Below, in pieces: positions 1 through 11,962 of a stretch of 64,000 bases of DNA. The number at the start of each line of letters is the position of its first letter. The first letter of the stretch is position 1. The position numbers and the translations under genes were made by a program. The notes under the pieces are model-generated. The model was not told where the DNA came from. It ran no database searches and saw only the letters and a list, made by a program, of their open reading frames with translations. The stretch covers positions 150,132,447-150,196,446 of the forward strand of contig CANTUZ010000001.1 of the NCBI GenBank assembly GCA_947846985.1, read 5' to 3'. Source of the DNA: Fratercula arctica. Lineage: Eukaryota > Chordata > Aves > Charadriiformes > Alcidae.

Positions 1-3000
1 CTCCTGGAGGCCTTGAAATACTCAGTGCCTGGGCAATTGCCATGGTTGGGCTGGCATGGTGGCTCCGGGCAACTCCCACGGTGAGGCTTCAGGGTTATCT
101 AGAAATCGTCAAATCTGCTGTGCAAGTTTGTTTTACTGGCATTTCATCAGAAGTACACCGAGACAAACACATCCATGGAAAAAAGGATCAGCTGGAGTTA
201 AGATCAAGAGTCTTCTCATAGAAAAACTCTCCTGTTACACAGTTCCTGATATCTCTACCCTACATCTGTATTGAAGGGTCGGGAGAATGCAGCATGGGGA
301 GAATGCAGCCTTAGGGCGACTGCTGCTTGTAGGGATGCTCTCCTTTGAATGACTCAGAACTTACGTTTTGGGCTCATCTAACTGTTAAAAATCTCTGACT
401 TCTGGCATGCTTAAATATGCTAATCCCAGTGACATGCCCAAACTAAACCACATGCTAATGTGGATGCATTGTATCTATCTACGTGCCTCATTTATCTCAT
501 CCCGTATTTGCTGCTTCTGTTCTCTCTTGCACGCGTGCACGGTGTAACTATATCTGTAACCGAAATAGCCCTTTGCCTGTGTTCCTGTGGCATTTGTGGA
601 GGATCAGCTAATTTCCTATTGGGATATATTGTTTTGATTCAGAGATGCGAGGTAAATACAAAGAAATGTAACATAGTAAAATCAAGTGTGATTTTGAAAG
701 AAACGGAATGATAATATATGTTCAGTTAGATTGCAAATGGCACCAAATGAAAGACCCTTCAAGCCAGCAGTGAGTCACACACTGGCAGACGACGTTGGAA
801 AAGGTTTTTGCACTGCTGTGAATGATCTCCACGATTGATAAGAAGAAAGCTTTTGCTCCTGGGACTCATTCTGCTAAAACTGGTAATTTGAATTTAACTC
901 AATTACGTGATAACAATTTCCTGAAGTAGTTTGGGAAATTCTATTCCCTTCATGACATACACAGTTCAAAAATGCCACAGGGAGGGAAAGGTATCCGAGG
1001 ATCTACTTAGTAGCTACAGGCGCCAGGCTGCAAGCTGCTTGCTGGAAATAACAAAATTCCTTTCAGGAATTGGGAGAGCAGATAAACTGAAGAGGAGGCA
1101 CGAGAAGATAAGAATGGATGGATATAAACTTAAAGGAATGGCAATGCTATGCAAGAGGCCTTGGTTCAAAGACTTGTTATCATCAGTCACTTGTTTTACG
1201 TTCTCTCTTAGAAGCTTCCATTATGAAATTGAGCTGCCATTATGCTTTTCAACACAGGGTGAGAGCTTTGGCTTCCCTTCTTTCCAGAGCAAATGGAAGC
1301 AGGTGCTTATGCAGCCTCCTGGTCTGAAGTGCAATGATACTGCTTCCTCCGACTACAGCTTTCCACCATCCTTGTGGGTCACTGTGTAATTCATAAAGAG
1401 ATTAAAAGAGAGCTGGGACAGACAGAGGGTGAAAAATAATGAAAAAAGAAGCATTAATTCTATTTTACTACTGGGGAACCAGGAACAGAGAGGTTAGCCA
1501 ACTTTCATGGAGACAGCTGCCAAGAAAGTTTTGAAGAATTAGGATACATAGGGCCACAGGATGCTCCAGTTACAGAGCAATTAAAAAGGAGGACTCTGTA
1601 ACGTAACACAGTAGTTGCGATCACTTACTCCAACACTTAAATGAAATATTTTTGCAGGAGGCAATGTGACCACTAAACATAAATTTTGGAAAGTTCAGCA
1701 TTGCAGAACTTTTGGGAACAGGTATTTCAAGGTAAAAATGGAACAAGATCATTATCAGCTTTCAAGGTATAATACAGACAGCCTTCTACTAAGCCTTCCT
1801 TTTAATCAGAGGAAGAATCATGCCAGAAATTCACTTACGTATATAAATAATATTCAAACCCATATATTCTGCATGCTGTTGGCACCTTACCCTTTCAGAC
1901 TCAGAGGAGTATGGAAGAGGAGGCTAAGTATCTTGAAGATTTCTACCCATTTGTATAGGAACTGGAGACCGAACTATTATTTGCAGGACTTTCAGGCCAA
2001 AAAAAAGTGACTTTACCTTTAAAATCCAACAAGACTTGTCTGCAAAAGTCTGCAATACTCCTCTAGATAGTTTAATACACCAATTTTACTTGTTCAGCTT
2101 GTTGTCAGGCAACCAGCAGTGTCTTTTGATTTGGCTTGTTCTGCCTGTTCAGGGCACAGTCCTTTTTATCGTATTTCAGGACTGAATAATACCATAACTT
2201 ATTCTAACTGCTAATGCAGAATTGTGTGGTGCACACAGCTTCTTTTTATTATATTAAGTTTCATGATGCGTGATTTCTTTAAAACTGTGTCAGAAGCAAA
2301 GCTTTAAGACAAATTACAGACCTAGAGAATGGGATTAAGAAATCCTTTTAACATCAGACTTCCTTATCAGTGACTGCACAACACTGACACAGGCAGACGA
2401 AATTCAGGATTCCACACTACTTCTGGCAACAGCTGGCTAACAGAACAGGGCGTGTTCTAATCTTTCACTCATTCCAGTGTTAGTATCTGCAATACTATAT
2501 ATAGATGTGGTTTCACTTCTCCTCCTAAAATTCTGTCAGAGAAGATGAAGAGAGCTTTAATTTATTAGTTGGTAACTGTGTGGCACAGCGCAGACACCCA
2601 TGCCAGATGAGAGTGTTAGATTTGGGCTGTGGGTGTCCCTGTCAGTCAATAGGTGTATGTAAATTTTTGGAAAGAAGTTTTGGCATTCTCCTATAACTAA
2701 CTAACTACGGTACTATGCATAATGTACTGCACTTCAAAGTACTATTTTCACCTTGTAATAGAAGCTGCAGGCTATAGACTTTATCAACATGCACAACAAA
2801 CATGTTACTATTACAAATGGGAAGACTAATTACAGATTTATATTCTGGCAAATATATATACCCTTTAAACATCTTCATTAGTAACATCATTTCCTCAGTG
2901 TACAGTTTTTTATTTTGTGGTGTGCTCTTCTTTTAGTTTTCAGCACTTCTTTGTGCAGACTTTTTTTTTTTTAATTAATATATAAGGAAGGAATACTTCT

Positions 3001-6000
3001 AGTGACCTAACTGGGGAGGTGCGTTAATTTCCCATAAAGAGAAGCAAGCTGATTCATCTTAAAAATGTTGGATATTTGGTCTGTACAAATACAGTAAGCC
3101 TTGTCAAAAACTATTCTGTGATAGAAAGTATGTTGGCAATCCTGCAGATCAACTTCACCTGTGAATTTTCAAGCCCTTTTTGTTCTCCTCTCAGTTATAA
3201 TTTTTAGTGTTCAAGCTCTAGAAAGCGAGAAGGACTAGAATACGGACCTCATATTTTTAAAATAGGTATTTAATGTACAATGTATCCTTGGACATCTTGA
3301 TAAGGGCAGTTGGAGAGACTTTCACTGACATTTTGTACAGAGTAAGGTAAGTTCAGAATCTACTTTTATTTAATTTAAAACAACTCAGCTACTGTTACTC
3401 CTTATTTGACTCATATCAAGTTGTGGCCAAGTTACCACAACAAGCTCAGAAATAGTAATACTATGTTAAAACATGCTGGCCATCGGCTGGCACATAGGGA
3501 AGAGGTGCTTTATTGTTGAGCATTTTGTATAGCTAACAATTCATTTACCTTCTGAAACCACCCATGAGTCAGAGCTGTTTACACAGTAAAAATTCATGCA
3601 ACACAGACACAACTGCTCTGCTATAAGACATGTTAGCAAAACAGATACGTGTAAGGCAAAACTGGGCAGTTTCCCAGCCTCTAAATTTCAAACTTAATTC
3701 CTTGTACTTTATTAAGAAGCCTTTAAAACTCAGGACACGCCTTTGCACACATACATTACTCATTAATTATTTCAAATTACGTCCTTTCCTTCATTTTTGC
3801 ATGTGCAAACAATAGATGTATCTTTAATACTCATATTTGTATTTATTTAACATGCAATGACTTCAAACTCAGAAACACAAAGGGCCACAGTTTTATGGAC
3901 TGTTATTTTTAAAGGTGTTTTTATTAAAGATGTGATTTTCATACTTCAGTCATTTAGAGGTGTGTTTACTGAGGCCTTTTGTGTTTCTCTGTAGTAGCTG
4001 CTACTGTAGCTGATCGCAGTAGTAAATAAACAACTGTAGATCTATTCATCCACCCTATGGCTGCAGCCTGGCCTCAATTTAATTAAACTTGTGCAAAAAG
4101 TTGGACAGGGCTTACTTTGGTTTAAAAAAATGGCTTCTTCCTAGTTTAGGTTGAAGTCGTTTTCTAATCAGTTTAGCTATAGGTACATCAGAGTAAGCAT
4201 CTTTGGCAGCATCTGAAAACTGAACACTTCTCTGTGCTTGTAGATACCATGTCCCCTTTCCAAGTCATCTATTTAGATGCAAAGTGATTATGGCTCAGGA
4301 TTAACCCTACGTATTTATCCAAAGGGACCCTGGAGATGCTACTGAACATAACTATTCGTTGTGGTTTATATGCCAAGTAGAAAGGAAGAGTGACTTGGCC
4401 TAGATGAGCATATTGTGCTTACTACCCAAAGGACTGCTTCTTGCCTGGTAATGCTGGTAGGACTCAGCAGGTATTACAGCATCTGAGCAGAACTTACCCA
4501 ACACAACAGCAGAAAACACTGTTGTCCCATTAATACCTAATGTTGCTGTAGATGAAGATGACTTGCTCAATCTCTGGAAAGAAAATTCCAAGTACACGAG
4601 CACTTCAGGTGTCCCAGTGTCCCACCAATGACACCAGAACTAATCCTTCACGTATGTTAGTGTTTCAGTAGCCCAAATGGCACTTATGGGGCTATACAGC
4701 AGTAAAGCACAAAGAAAGAAAATTGTGAGAGAAAGCTGCCAACTTTGCTGTTCTTATGGGAAATGCAAACACTCCTGGGTATCTGAACCAGAGACTGTGC
4801 TCAAACGAACTGCCCACAACGAGTTATCCACTGTAAACAGCATTACCAGGGCTTGAATAAAACATACATGACAGCAAATTTCTCTTGAGGCTACCCTGAA
4901 ACAGTGATATGTGAATACAGTGAATTTTCTTTACTCTTCATAGAAGGCTAGTTTCTTGTTTACATAGAATCAAACTCTCTAAATGGAGGCATGCGATGAT
5001 AAAAATCCCATTACTGCCTATAGCTGTGTTTTGCTCTAGCACAACTAAGAAATTGCGTTTCAGAGAAATACTGCTTTACCTGCTAAAGCCTAGGACTCTT
5101 CACAACATTTTGCACTGTTACTTTTCAACAAATGCAATCATAAATCTGTTCTGCCAGTCAGAAGTACAGACACATAATCAAGCTATCTATAAGAGTCATT
5201 TTGAGTGTGTAGAGTTGGCATATTTTTATGTGACTCCAGAGGATAATCACTTCTTATGCTTTATAAATTTTAGAAATTAAAATGAAGCAGGAATTGTTTA
5301 TGAAAAAGTTATTAACAAAGTTAGTAAATTACACTTATATGGATCAAAGAACTTCACATACTATGAATGTGTCACTCTTGTATTTGTATCAGCAGATCAT
5401 ACAGCTTTAGACCTAGGCTTTAAAGGTCTCCATGCTATACATCCACTAGAGCACTGGTCCCCCCAAGGGGTGCACACGACAGTCCACTGGGGTGTGGGAA
5501 AGAAATATTTTTGTACCATTCATAAAAAAAAAAGTGTTTATTTCATCTTTATATAATCCTTTTTAATTTCTGATTTTATGTATGTTTTATAATGTACATA
5601 ATATATTAGTACAGTAGTACATGTATATAATTTATAAATAAATAAATATACATATACTGAGGGAGTGCTCTCAAAAGGTTTTTACTGATAGGGGTATATG
5701 ATCAAAAACATTTGGAGACCACTGCACTGGAGTCTTAAAATAACTTTAAAAGGCTCACACAGGTTTAAAGTTTCTTTTAAGTTAGTTAGCTTTTCTCCAG
5801 TGCTAATCTGTAATACCATTCCTACAACCATTTAAAAAAGCTTTGGTTTTACTACTGTCATCATCAGCCAGGGGCTAATAGTAAACATCATGCCAACAAC
5901 TGTCACTCAGTGAAGAATCTCTCTGACTTCAATGCAACTATGCGCTGCAACCAGGCCTCTGATTACTATTTCCTGTAATGTATATATTTACTCTGTGGGG

Positions 6001-6205
6001 TACCCATCAAATGAATATACAGGAGTTTATAAAGAAAGTTATTTTCATTATATGGAGCAGTAATTCTTCTGGTCTGATAAACACGAGGCATTTCAAAGTA
6101 TGATCTGTATGCAAACTCTCCTTTTGGAGCCATCAAAATTCAAAACAAGAAAGAAAATAAGTGCGCAGGCCTGTTGTTTTGGGTACCTCTAGGCTGATTG
6201 CTCAC
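1..6205 (-). other. PKP2 intron after coding exon 6 (partial)
   Basis: This is non-coding intron sequence, open at the window edge. I looked on the minus strand for the next PKP2 exon (human NMSSAG... to ...VCILHNLSYQLE) and saw none. It is AT-rich unique sequence apart from the hAT element at 5452-5724 and a short T run at 2961-2972. Open frames at 931-1389 and 1666-2010 resemble no protein family I know and are probably chance. Confidence 0.75.
5452..5724. mobile_element. Non-autonomous hAT-type DNA transposon (MITE)
   Basis: This 273-bp element has imperfect terminal inverted repeats: cactggtcccccc at the left, and cagtggtctccaaa when the right end is read in reverse. These resemble the CAGTGGTTCTCAAC-type ends of Charlie-like hAT elements. 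It is flanked by an 8-bp target-site duplication with one mismatch, cactagag (5444-5451) and cactggag (5725-5732). Eight bases is the hAT signature. The interior is AT-rich (poly-A, TATA and ATAAATA runs) with no coding capacity. It lies in the intron downstream of PKP2 coding exon 6. Confidence 0.8.
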
Positions 6206-6383
6206 CTCAAGCATCCTGTGGCATTGTAGAAGATATCAGGATCAGGTAAAACACTTGACTTTGGGTAATCTCTATCTGGCCAGCCGGAGTAAGGAATGAG
6301 AACAGCTTCGGTCAGTGTCTGCAGGGCTTCTCTGATCAACAGGTGCTTCAGCTGGTCATTGGAGGACAAATTCCACAACAAAC
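6206..6383 (-). CDS. PKP2: PKP2 coding exon 6 (homologue of human exon 7; residues 457-515, codon 516 split)
   Basis: This exon encodes the continuation of the armadillo domain. The acceptor is GATATTGCAG (AG at 6385-6384). The exon 5 base G joins GT to give Gly457, followed by [75 protein letters not shown] and YN.TGCLR match human PKP2. The length of 178 bp equals human exon 7. The donor is TTGAG|GTGAGC (intron from 6205), phase 2. It joins exon 5 directly and in phase. The 44-residue human insertion encoded by exon 6, which carries Alu-like sequence, has no counterpart in the 5.4 kb intron between them. Confidence 0.97.
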
Positions 6384-9300
6384 CTGCAATATCCAAAATA
6401 AAATTACAGTGGCAAAAAGACTCTCCCACAGTTTGAAAGGCCTAATCTCACACTCCTTGAAGGTGAGTGAAGGAGCCTGCCTGGCACTTGATATCCTGAA
6501 GAGGAGCAGAAGGAGATGATAAGAGTTATCTGAGGACATGGAAATGGAACAAAAAAAGGGGCACAATTATCCACGTAATTAAAGTCAGATCCCTATATAT
6601 ATAGTCAGCCTAATGCCCAATTGAGAAGCGCATTTTTCCATGGCTCTGCATGTGCATTGCCCATCTGCAGCAATCATCTTCCCCATTACCAAAGTAACAC
6701 AAGTTAAACAGAGCTAACGCCACCAGGGAGGAATTCATCCCTTCTGGAGGCCTGGCAGGACTAGTTGCACTTTTGTTGCAATTACCAAGTAAAGACCAAT
6801 GAGCGGGAGAATAAACTTTCATGCAAAGAGGTACAGATGGTGAGTTTACAGGCCTTTGGAAATCTGCTGGAAGACAGAGCAAGTTTGTCTAATGCTTGAT
6901 AGCAAAATTCCTCACAGGAGGGAAAACTCTTAAATACTGTTTGGCTGTTACCGTCCAGACATTGGTCACTAAGGAAATCATTAAGTAACGCTATACAGCT
7001 TGTCTGCTCACTGTCTCCAAACACCAAAACAAATCTCAAATACACTCTTGTATAATTGATTAGCTTCGCTTATGTTCTATTCTAACAGATGACAATTCTT
7101 TTTAAAGTACTATTCCCCTGGAAAAAGACGTGTATTTCTGCTTTTCACTACAAAGGGATTCATTGTTTCCCCAGCTTTCTGCTCTAAGTTTCACAGTCCT
7201 CCTCCTCCAAACACTGGCAGAGTATTAGCGAATGTTCCTTTCATCAGTTCACAACAACAACAAAAAAAATGTTTCTTTTGTATCTGCTTACACTTTGAAT
7301 TCAATTACAGCTATTGTGAGCAATAGTAAAATCAAAACAAAAGCCAGCCAGAAGCAGCCCATTCCTTCTTCTGCGATCAACTCTTCAACTTCTGAATTAG
7401 GGGATAAAAGGAAGAATGTACTTTCCTGAAGGATAACTAAGGCTTATGGGAAATCAGACATGCAGTCCAAAGAGCATTGGTACGGGAAGCAGGTTAAGAC
7501 AGAATGGCACAAATGCAAGGGCACAAAAACAGAATATCAAAAGGAACAAGTGCATTTTGAATTACAGGCAGATTTGAGATGTTGCTCACTGTAAATTTTC
7601 CAAGAAAAATCCTATCTTTACCCACAGGCACTGTCTCACTGGGATTCAGAAGGATTCTCTCAGTGGCATTCTGGGTATGGAATAATTTGTTTACTTTAAA
7701 AAAAATATCTTTAGGAGTGGGCTCTTTCCTTGCAGCTATGCTATAATGTATTCATAGGGGCATAGTTTTCCCTTAGATGGTTATTTGGGAAAATGGGTGG
7801 GGTCTCCTTTTAAATTTATATTTCTTTTAATGGCAGTTCTGTTTGTGCTGTAATCTTCCCCACAGGAAAAAAAATTCTTTCATTTCTTAGATTAATGCTG
7901 CATGATAACAAGATCAAGAGGTTAGATACTCCCTGGAGGCTCATCTGGCTTACCTTCAGAAGCTAATCTTTTGGTTTTTTCATGCCACAGCCATTTTTCT
8001 TTCTGTTCCTCAGTATGCTCTCCGAATACTACAAAATGCCATTTCTATCTTGGCTCCTGCATTGTCTCCAAGTGACATCCTCTCCTACTATGCAGGAGTA
8101 ACCTCATTCCTTTCCTAAGAGGTTTGCAAGCAGTTGTTTGTATGTCAAACAAAGGACAGAGCCTATGGTTCCTTTTCTGTACTCCTACCAATGATTTTAT
8201 GAAGCTAGCAAATCCAGTGAATGTGACCTTGAGGAGGTCTCATTCCCCCTAAGAAGAGGTCATATAAGCACAGAAATTGCGCAGAGAAACCAGGCAGCTA
8301 TTTTCTGCACATGGGCATTAGGTAAACTGGTCCACGGCAGCTTTCAAACCACTGTCATAAGCACAAAACCGCTTTGGTGGGGGTACTGGTTTGGTGCTTT
8401 TAGTGTGTTCTCCTGGGATGCACAGACTGAGAGGCAGGACACAGCACTTGCTATAACCAGTATTTATCTCCATACGCTTTCACTGCTTTCAGTCTTTTCA
8501 TCAGCCAATACAAGGCACACGGCGTGACTACGCTCAGACTTCATTCCTCAGCCTAGGACTTGGTCTGCATCTGCATTTCTGATGTGCCTGTGGGAGCATA
8601 TACAAAGGGATGAGCAGCCGCAGGTTCTTATGCGTGGGGAAATCAATACAAGGGAGTGACATTTTTGATCCTGGGAGATCTTTTCCTTACTTTCCTGTTA
8701 TTGGCTTTTTAGTTCCTCTCTGCACAGTGAGAGACAAAGAAAGAGGAGGGAAGGCCAGTGCAACAGGTCAGACGAAAATACAGGCCATCAAAATATTCTT
8801 TAAGAATATATGATATGATATGACTTAATATAAGGCAAGCATTTGTTTGTATTAACACTGCTAGTACTAATAAGCCAGTGACCTCAAAGATAAGCTTCTA
8901 AGGCTGAGATGTACTTACCTCATGTGCACAAGTATTAGATCGTATTTCTGACAGGTAGTGAAGTATGGTATGAGAAAAAACTCTGTGTCTCGGAGTTTTA
9001 ACTTCCTTCTCTCCAACAATTTCCTTATTTTTGTGTATATTTTTTTGTCAGGTGAAGTGCTTTGATACCGTGGTTCCTACACAGCAGTAGAGACAAAAAG
9101 CTTTCCTCTGCTGAGCTTAGGCATCTTTATTAATGAGTATCACATGCTTCCGATCCTTGGCCAGGAGTCTTTCACCAGCGTTCAGTGTGGTATTATCAGG
9201 TACCAAGATTATTTTACTAATCTCTTATGGGTGAAGACATTCAGCTAATTATCATATCATGCATTTGGAAGTCTCTAATTTACAGTCAAAGTAGGCAAGT

Positions 9301-11754
9301 AATAAGTATGATGTGGAAAGACGGACGGGCTTCTCATGCTGATGAGGTGGACCCCGAAAGTTCTGCATTAACCTTTTCCTGGAAGTGTTACAACACTGCA
9401 GTGCGATTGCATGCATAGCTATGATACTCCACTAGTCCTGTAGGAAGTCAAAGGCAATGCAAGAGGAGAAACAAAACTTGGAGGTGAGCCATCAATCAGA
9501 CCGGGAAGCTGTTGCTCCGCGGGGTTTAAGCATTTTGGTAGAGAGGCTCTCAGAGGTTTGCGTTGTGCTTGGAAGAGCCTTATTTTGCAGCCCTTCTCGG
9601 GCTACAGAGTCAATCTGTAGAGAACAGCAATTCCAGTGTTTCCTAGATATTGCTGTACATGTCAAGATCACGTGGAAGCACTGACCTTAGTAAGCACACG
9701 CTTAACAGTGACTGTCTACCTCTTGTCTGCAGCCCACTCCTTGCTTGCCGTTAAGTTTGGGCTGGGAAAGAAAGTGGCTGGAAGCAAAGTTAATATTCTC
9801 ATAGAAATTCATTCAACCAGGCTGTCCTTTGCACTGTAGGCTCCTTGCAGCTTGCTAGGGAGCTGGAAGAATTGCTCAAATGATGGCAAAATCTACGTCC
9901 TAGTGCCATTTTCACCAAGGGACCCAGCGTACTTCCTCCTGACTGCACATTTGGTCTTGGACAAAGTGAGAAATACTTCTCCTTTGGTGTATTTTTAAAG
10001 CCATCCCTTACAACTGATAGGCATCGAAGTATATCAGAATATTTTGCTTTATGCGAACTATAATATCCTGCTGCATATTGCTTAAATATTTTGTTGGTGC
10101 CTTGTATGTTTCATAAGTAAATACTCATGTTCAATGACAGCAGTAATTGCAGAAAGAAGGTGCCCCTTCATCCATTTTCACACTGGCGGAGGGGAAGACA
10201 GTAATATTCACAATATCTATACGAGTTACTGTGCACAGTCAAAGCTCTTGTGAGAAACGATGAAATTGCTAGCAAGTAAACTTTCTGAACACTGTGCCAC
10301 CATTTTCACTGCTTCCCTCACCAGTGCAATAGCACTGAGAGACAACACACTACGCAATAAGTTACTAAGTGACCCAATTCTGCATCTGCTGAATGTGAAA
10401 AACTTTAAAACATTTTAATGTTGCAGAGCTGTAGAACTGAGCCAAAAGAGCCAACAATACAAAGCTTTGTTCTCCAGCTTAGGGAGCACAGTATTTCAAA
10501 CACTTAAAAGAATGCAGAATTACAGAAGGTCTCAACATGCCTTTGCTTCAAGGCAGGGCTCCTTGACACCTTCTGTATCTTGTCAAACACTGTTATTTTA
10601 ATAGCTTGTGCTCCTGGTATCTTTAAAGATCACTTGAAATAAATCCCCATTCATTCATTCGTAATGTTTTCTTCCATTTATAAAAGATAAGCCTGGTCTT
10701 CCTTTTGCATCCTAACAAGAATGAACGTGGGCCACAAGCGGTTTGACTTCCTAGAGACACAATACGGTCAAACATGAGCACAGCATTGAAGTGGCGGGCA
10801 TTTCTTAGCTGGCTGCTGAAGAGCCAACAGGGCAGTACCCACAGGTTTCTTTATGAGTTATGGTGGACATTTCCTTCTGGTACATTGATGTACAACAAGA
10901 GGTGTAATATGGGGTTTCTGACCCAATGGGCTCTTCCTTCCAAAATTGCAATGGGCCTTACTCATTTTTAACAGTTCTTCCTCAAGGACATTGGAAATAA
11001 AAGGATAAGAACATAAGCCTGGCAAAGACTGAATCCAGAATGCAGGTCACTCCACTGATGGTGCTGTATGATCTTTACAGTTAAATGGATGGTCTGCGGG
11101 GATTCCCTCCCCTGCACACGGAAAAGAAGCACAGTGTACCTGTGGCAGTGTTTTCTGCTTGTCACAGATATGAGAAGACAGACTCTGGGGTGTAAAGAAC
11201 TAGGAGTGAGAGAGCTCAGAGCAGAAATTTGGGGCAGTAGGTTTTGTGGGGATTAGGACACCCACTTTCTATCCACAGTGCCTGACAGTTCAGGGGACAG
11301 TCTTCAACAAGACTGCCAGTATGCACTGGCAGCAGAGTGTCAAAAAGTGAGGGCTGAGCTGCTTAGTAAGGAGTGGGCATTAGTTACATTCCCACACACC
11401 TGTGAGACTGCTCCAATCACTGCTCACCAAGATGGTTCTAAAGAAATTCCTATTTGGAACCTCACTTTCTTTTCTGGTGTATCAAGGACTTTAAGCTTCC
11501 TGCAAACAGACTCATGTCATTTCTGAAGAAGCTTTAGGAGGGGACGATGCAGTTCCTAGTGTCCTCTTACTTTCTTAAGGACTGATCTTGAGTAAGGACC
11601 TTGTAATTTCACCCTAAGGAAGAGCTTAGAATAGGTGACAATGCTCTTGTATTTAGTCACTAAACACTGGCCTAAGTAAACAATCAGGTACCTCACACGG
11701 AAAGCTTGTGCGCTACTTAAAGCACTTCATGCTTGACTGCACAGAAAACACTAC
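6384..11754 (-). other. PKP2 intron 5
   Basis: This non-coding intron lies between coding exons 5 and 6. In humans this interval carries the alternatively used exon 6 of the long isoform. No frame here resembles it, and no SINE that could supply it is visible. The sequence is otherwise unique, without long repeats. Confidence 0.8.
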
Positions 11755-11962
11755 CTGTTATTTGCTTTTTAGTCTCTACATCCCTGGTCTGTCGGAGGAC
11801 TCGGAGCAAGAGTGGGATCCCTTTCTGCTCTGACACTTCCAGTTTGTTGTCATTGTCCTCAAACACCAGGTTTCTCAGAGCACCACATGCTGCCCGCTGA
11901 ATGTCCTCGTTCTGAAGGTCAAGAAGCTGTAAAAGTTTGGGGATACCACCAAGGGAGAAAAC
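11755..11962 (-). CDS. PKP2: PKP2 coding exon 5 (residues 388-456, codon 457 split)
   Basis: This exon encodes the second armadillo repeat and part of the third. A strong acceptor (TTTTGTTTTCCTCACAG) precedes GTT TTC TCC CTT. The protein reads [87 protein letters not shown] (413-430) is identical to human PKP2. The length is 208 bp, exactly as in human, ending in phase 1. The donor is ACAG|GTAGTG, which lacks the usual A at +4 and G at +5, so it is weak compared with the other five. If the intron were retained, the frame would add [12 protein letters not shown] and stop at 11717. Confidence 0.97.

Noticed and set aside
931..1389. 152-codon plus-strand open frame near the window start
   Set aside because: It is antisense to the PKP2 intron, with no family resemblance, no adjacent splice-linked exons and ordinary intron composition.
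1..6205. A further PKP2 exon (homologue of human exon 8)
   Set aside because: No minus-strand sequence resembling NMSSAG, DGLIDSLV or CVCILHNLSYQLE was found, so it is probably outside the window.
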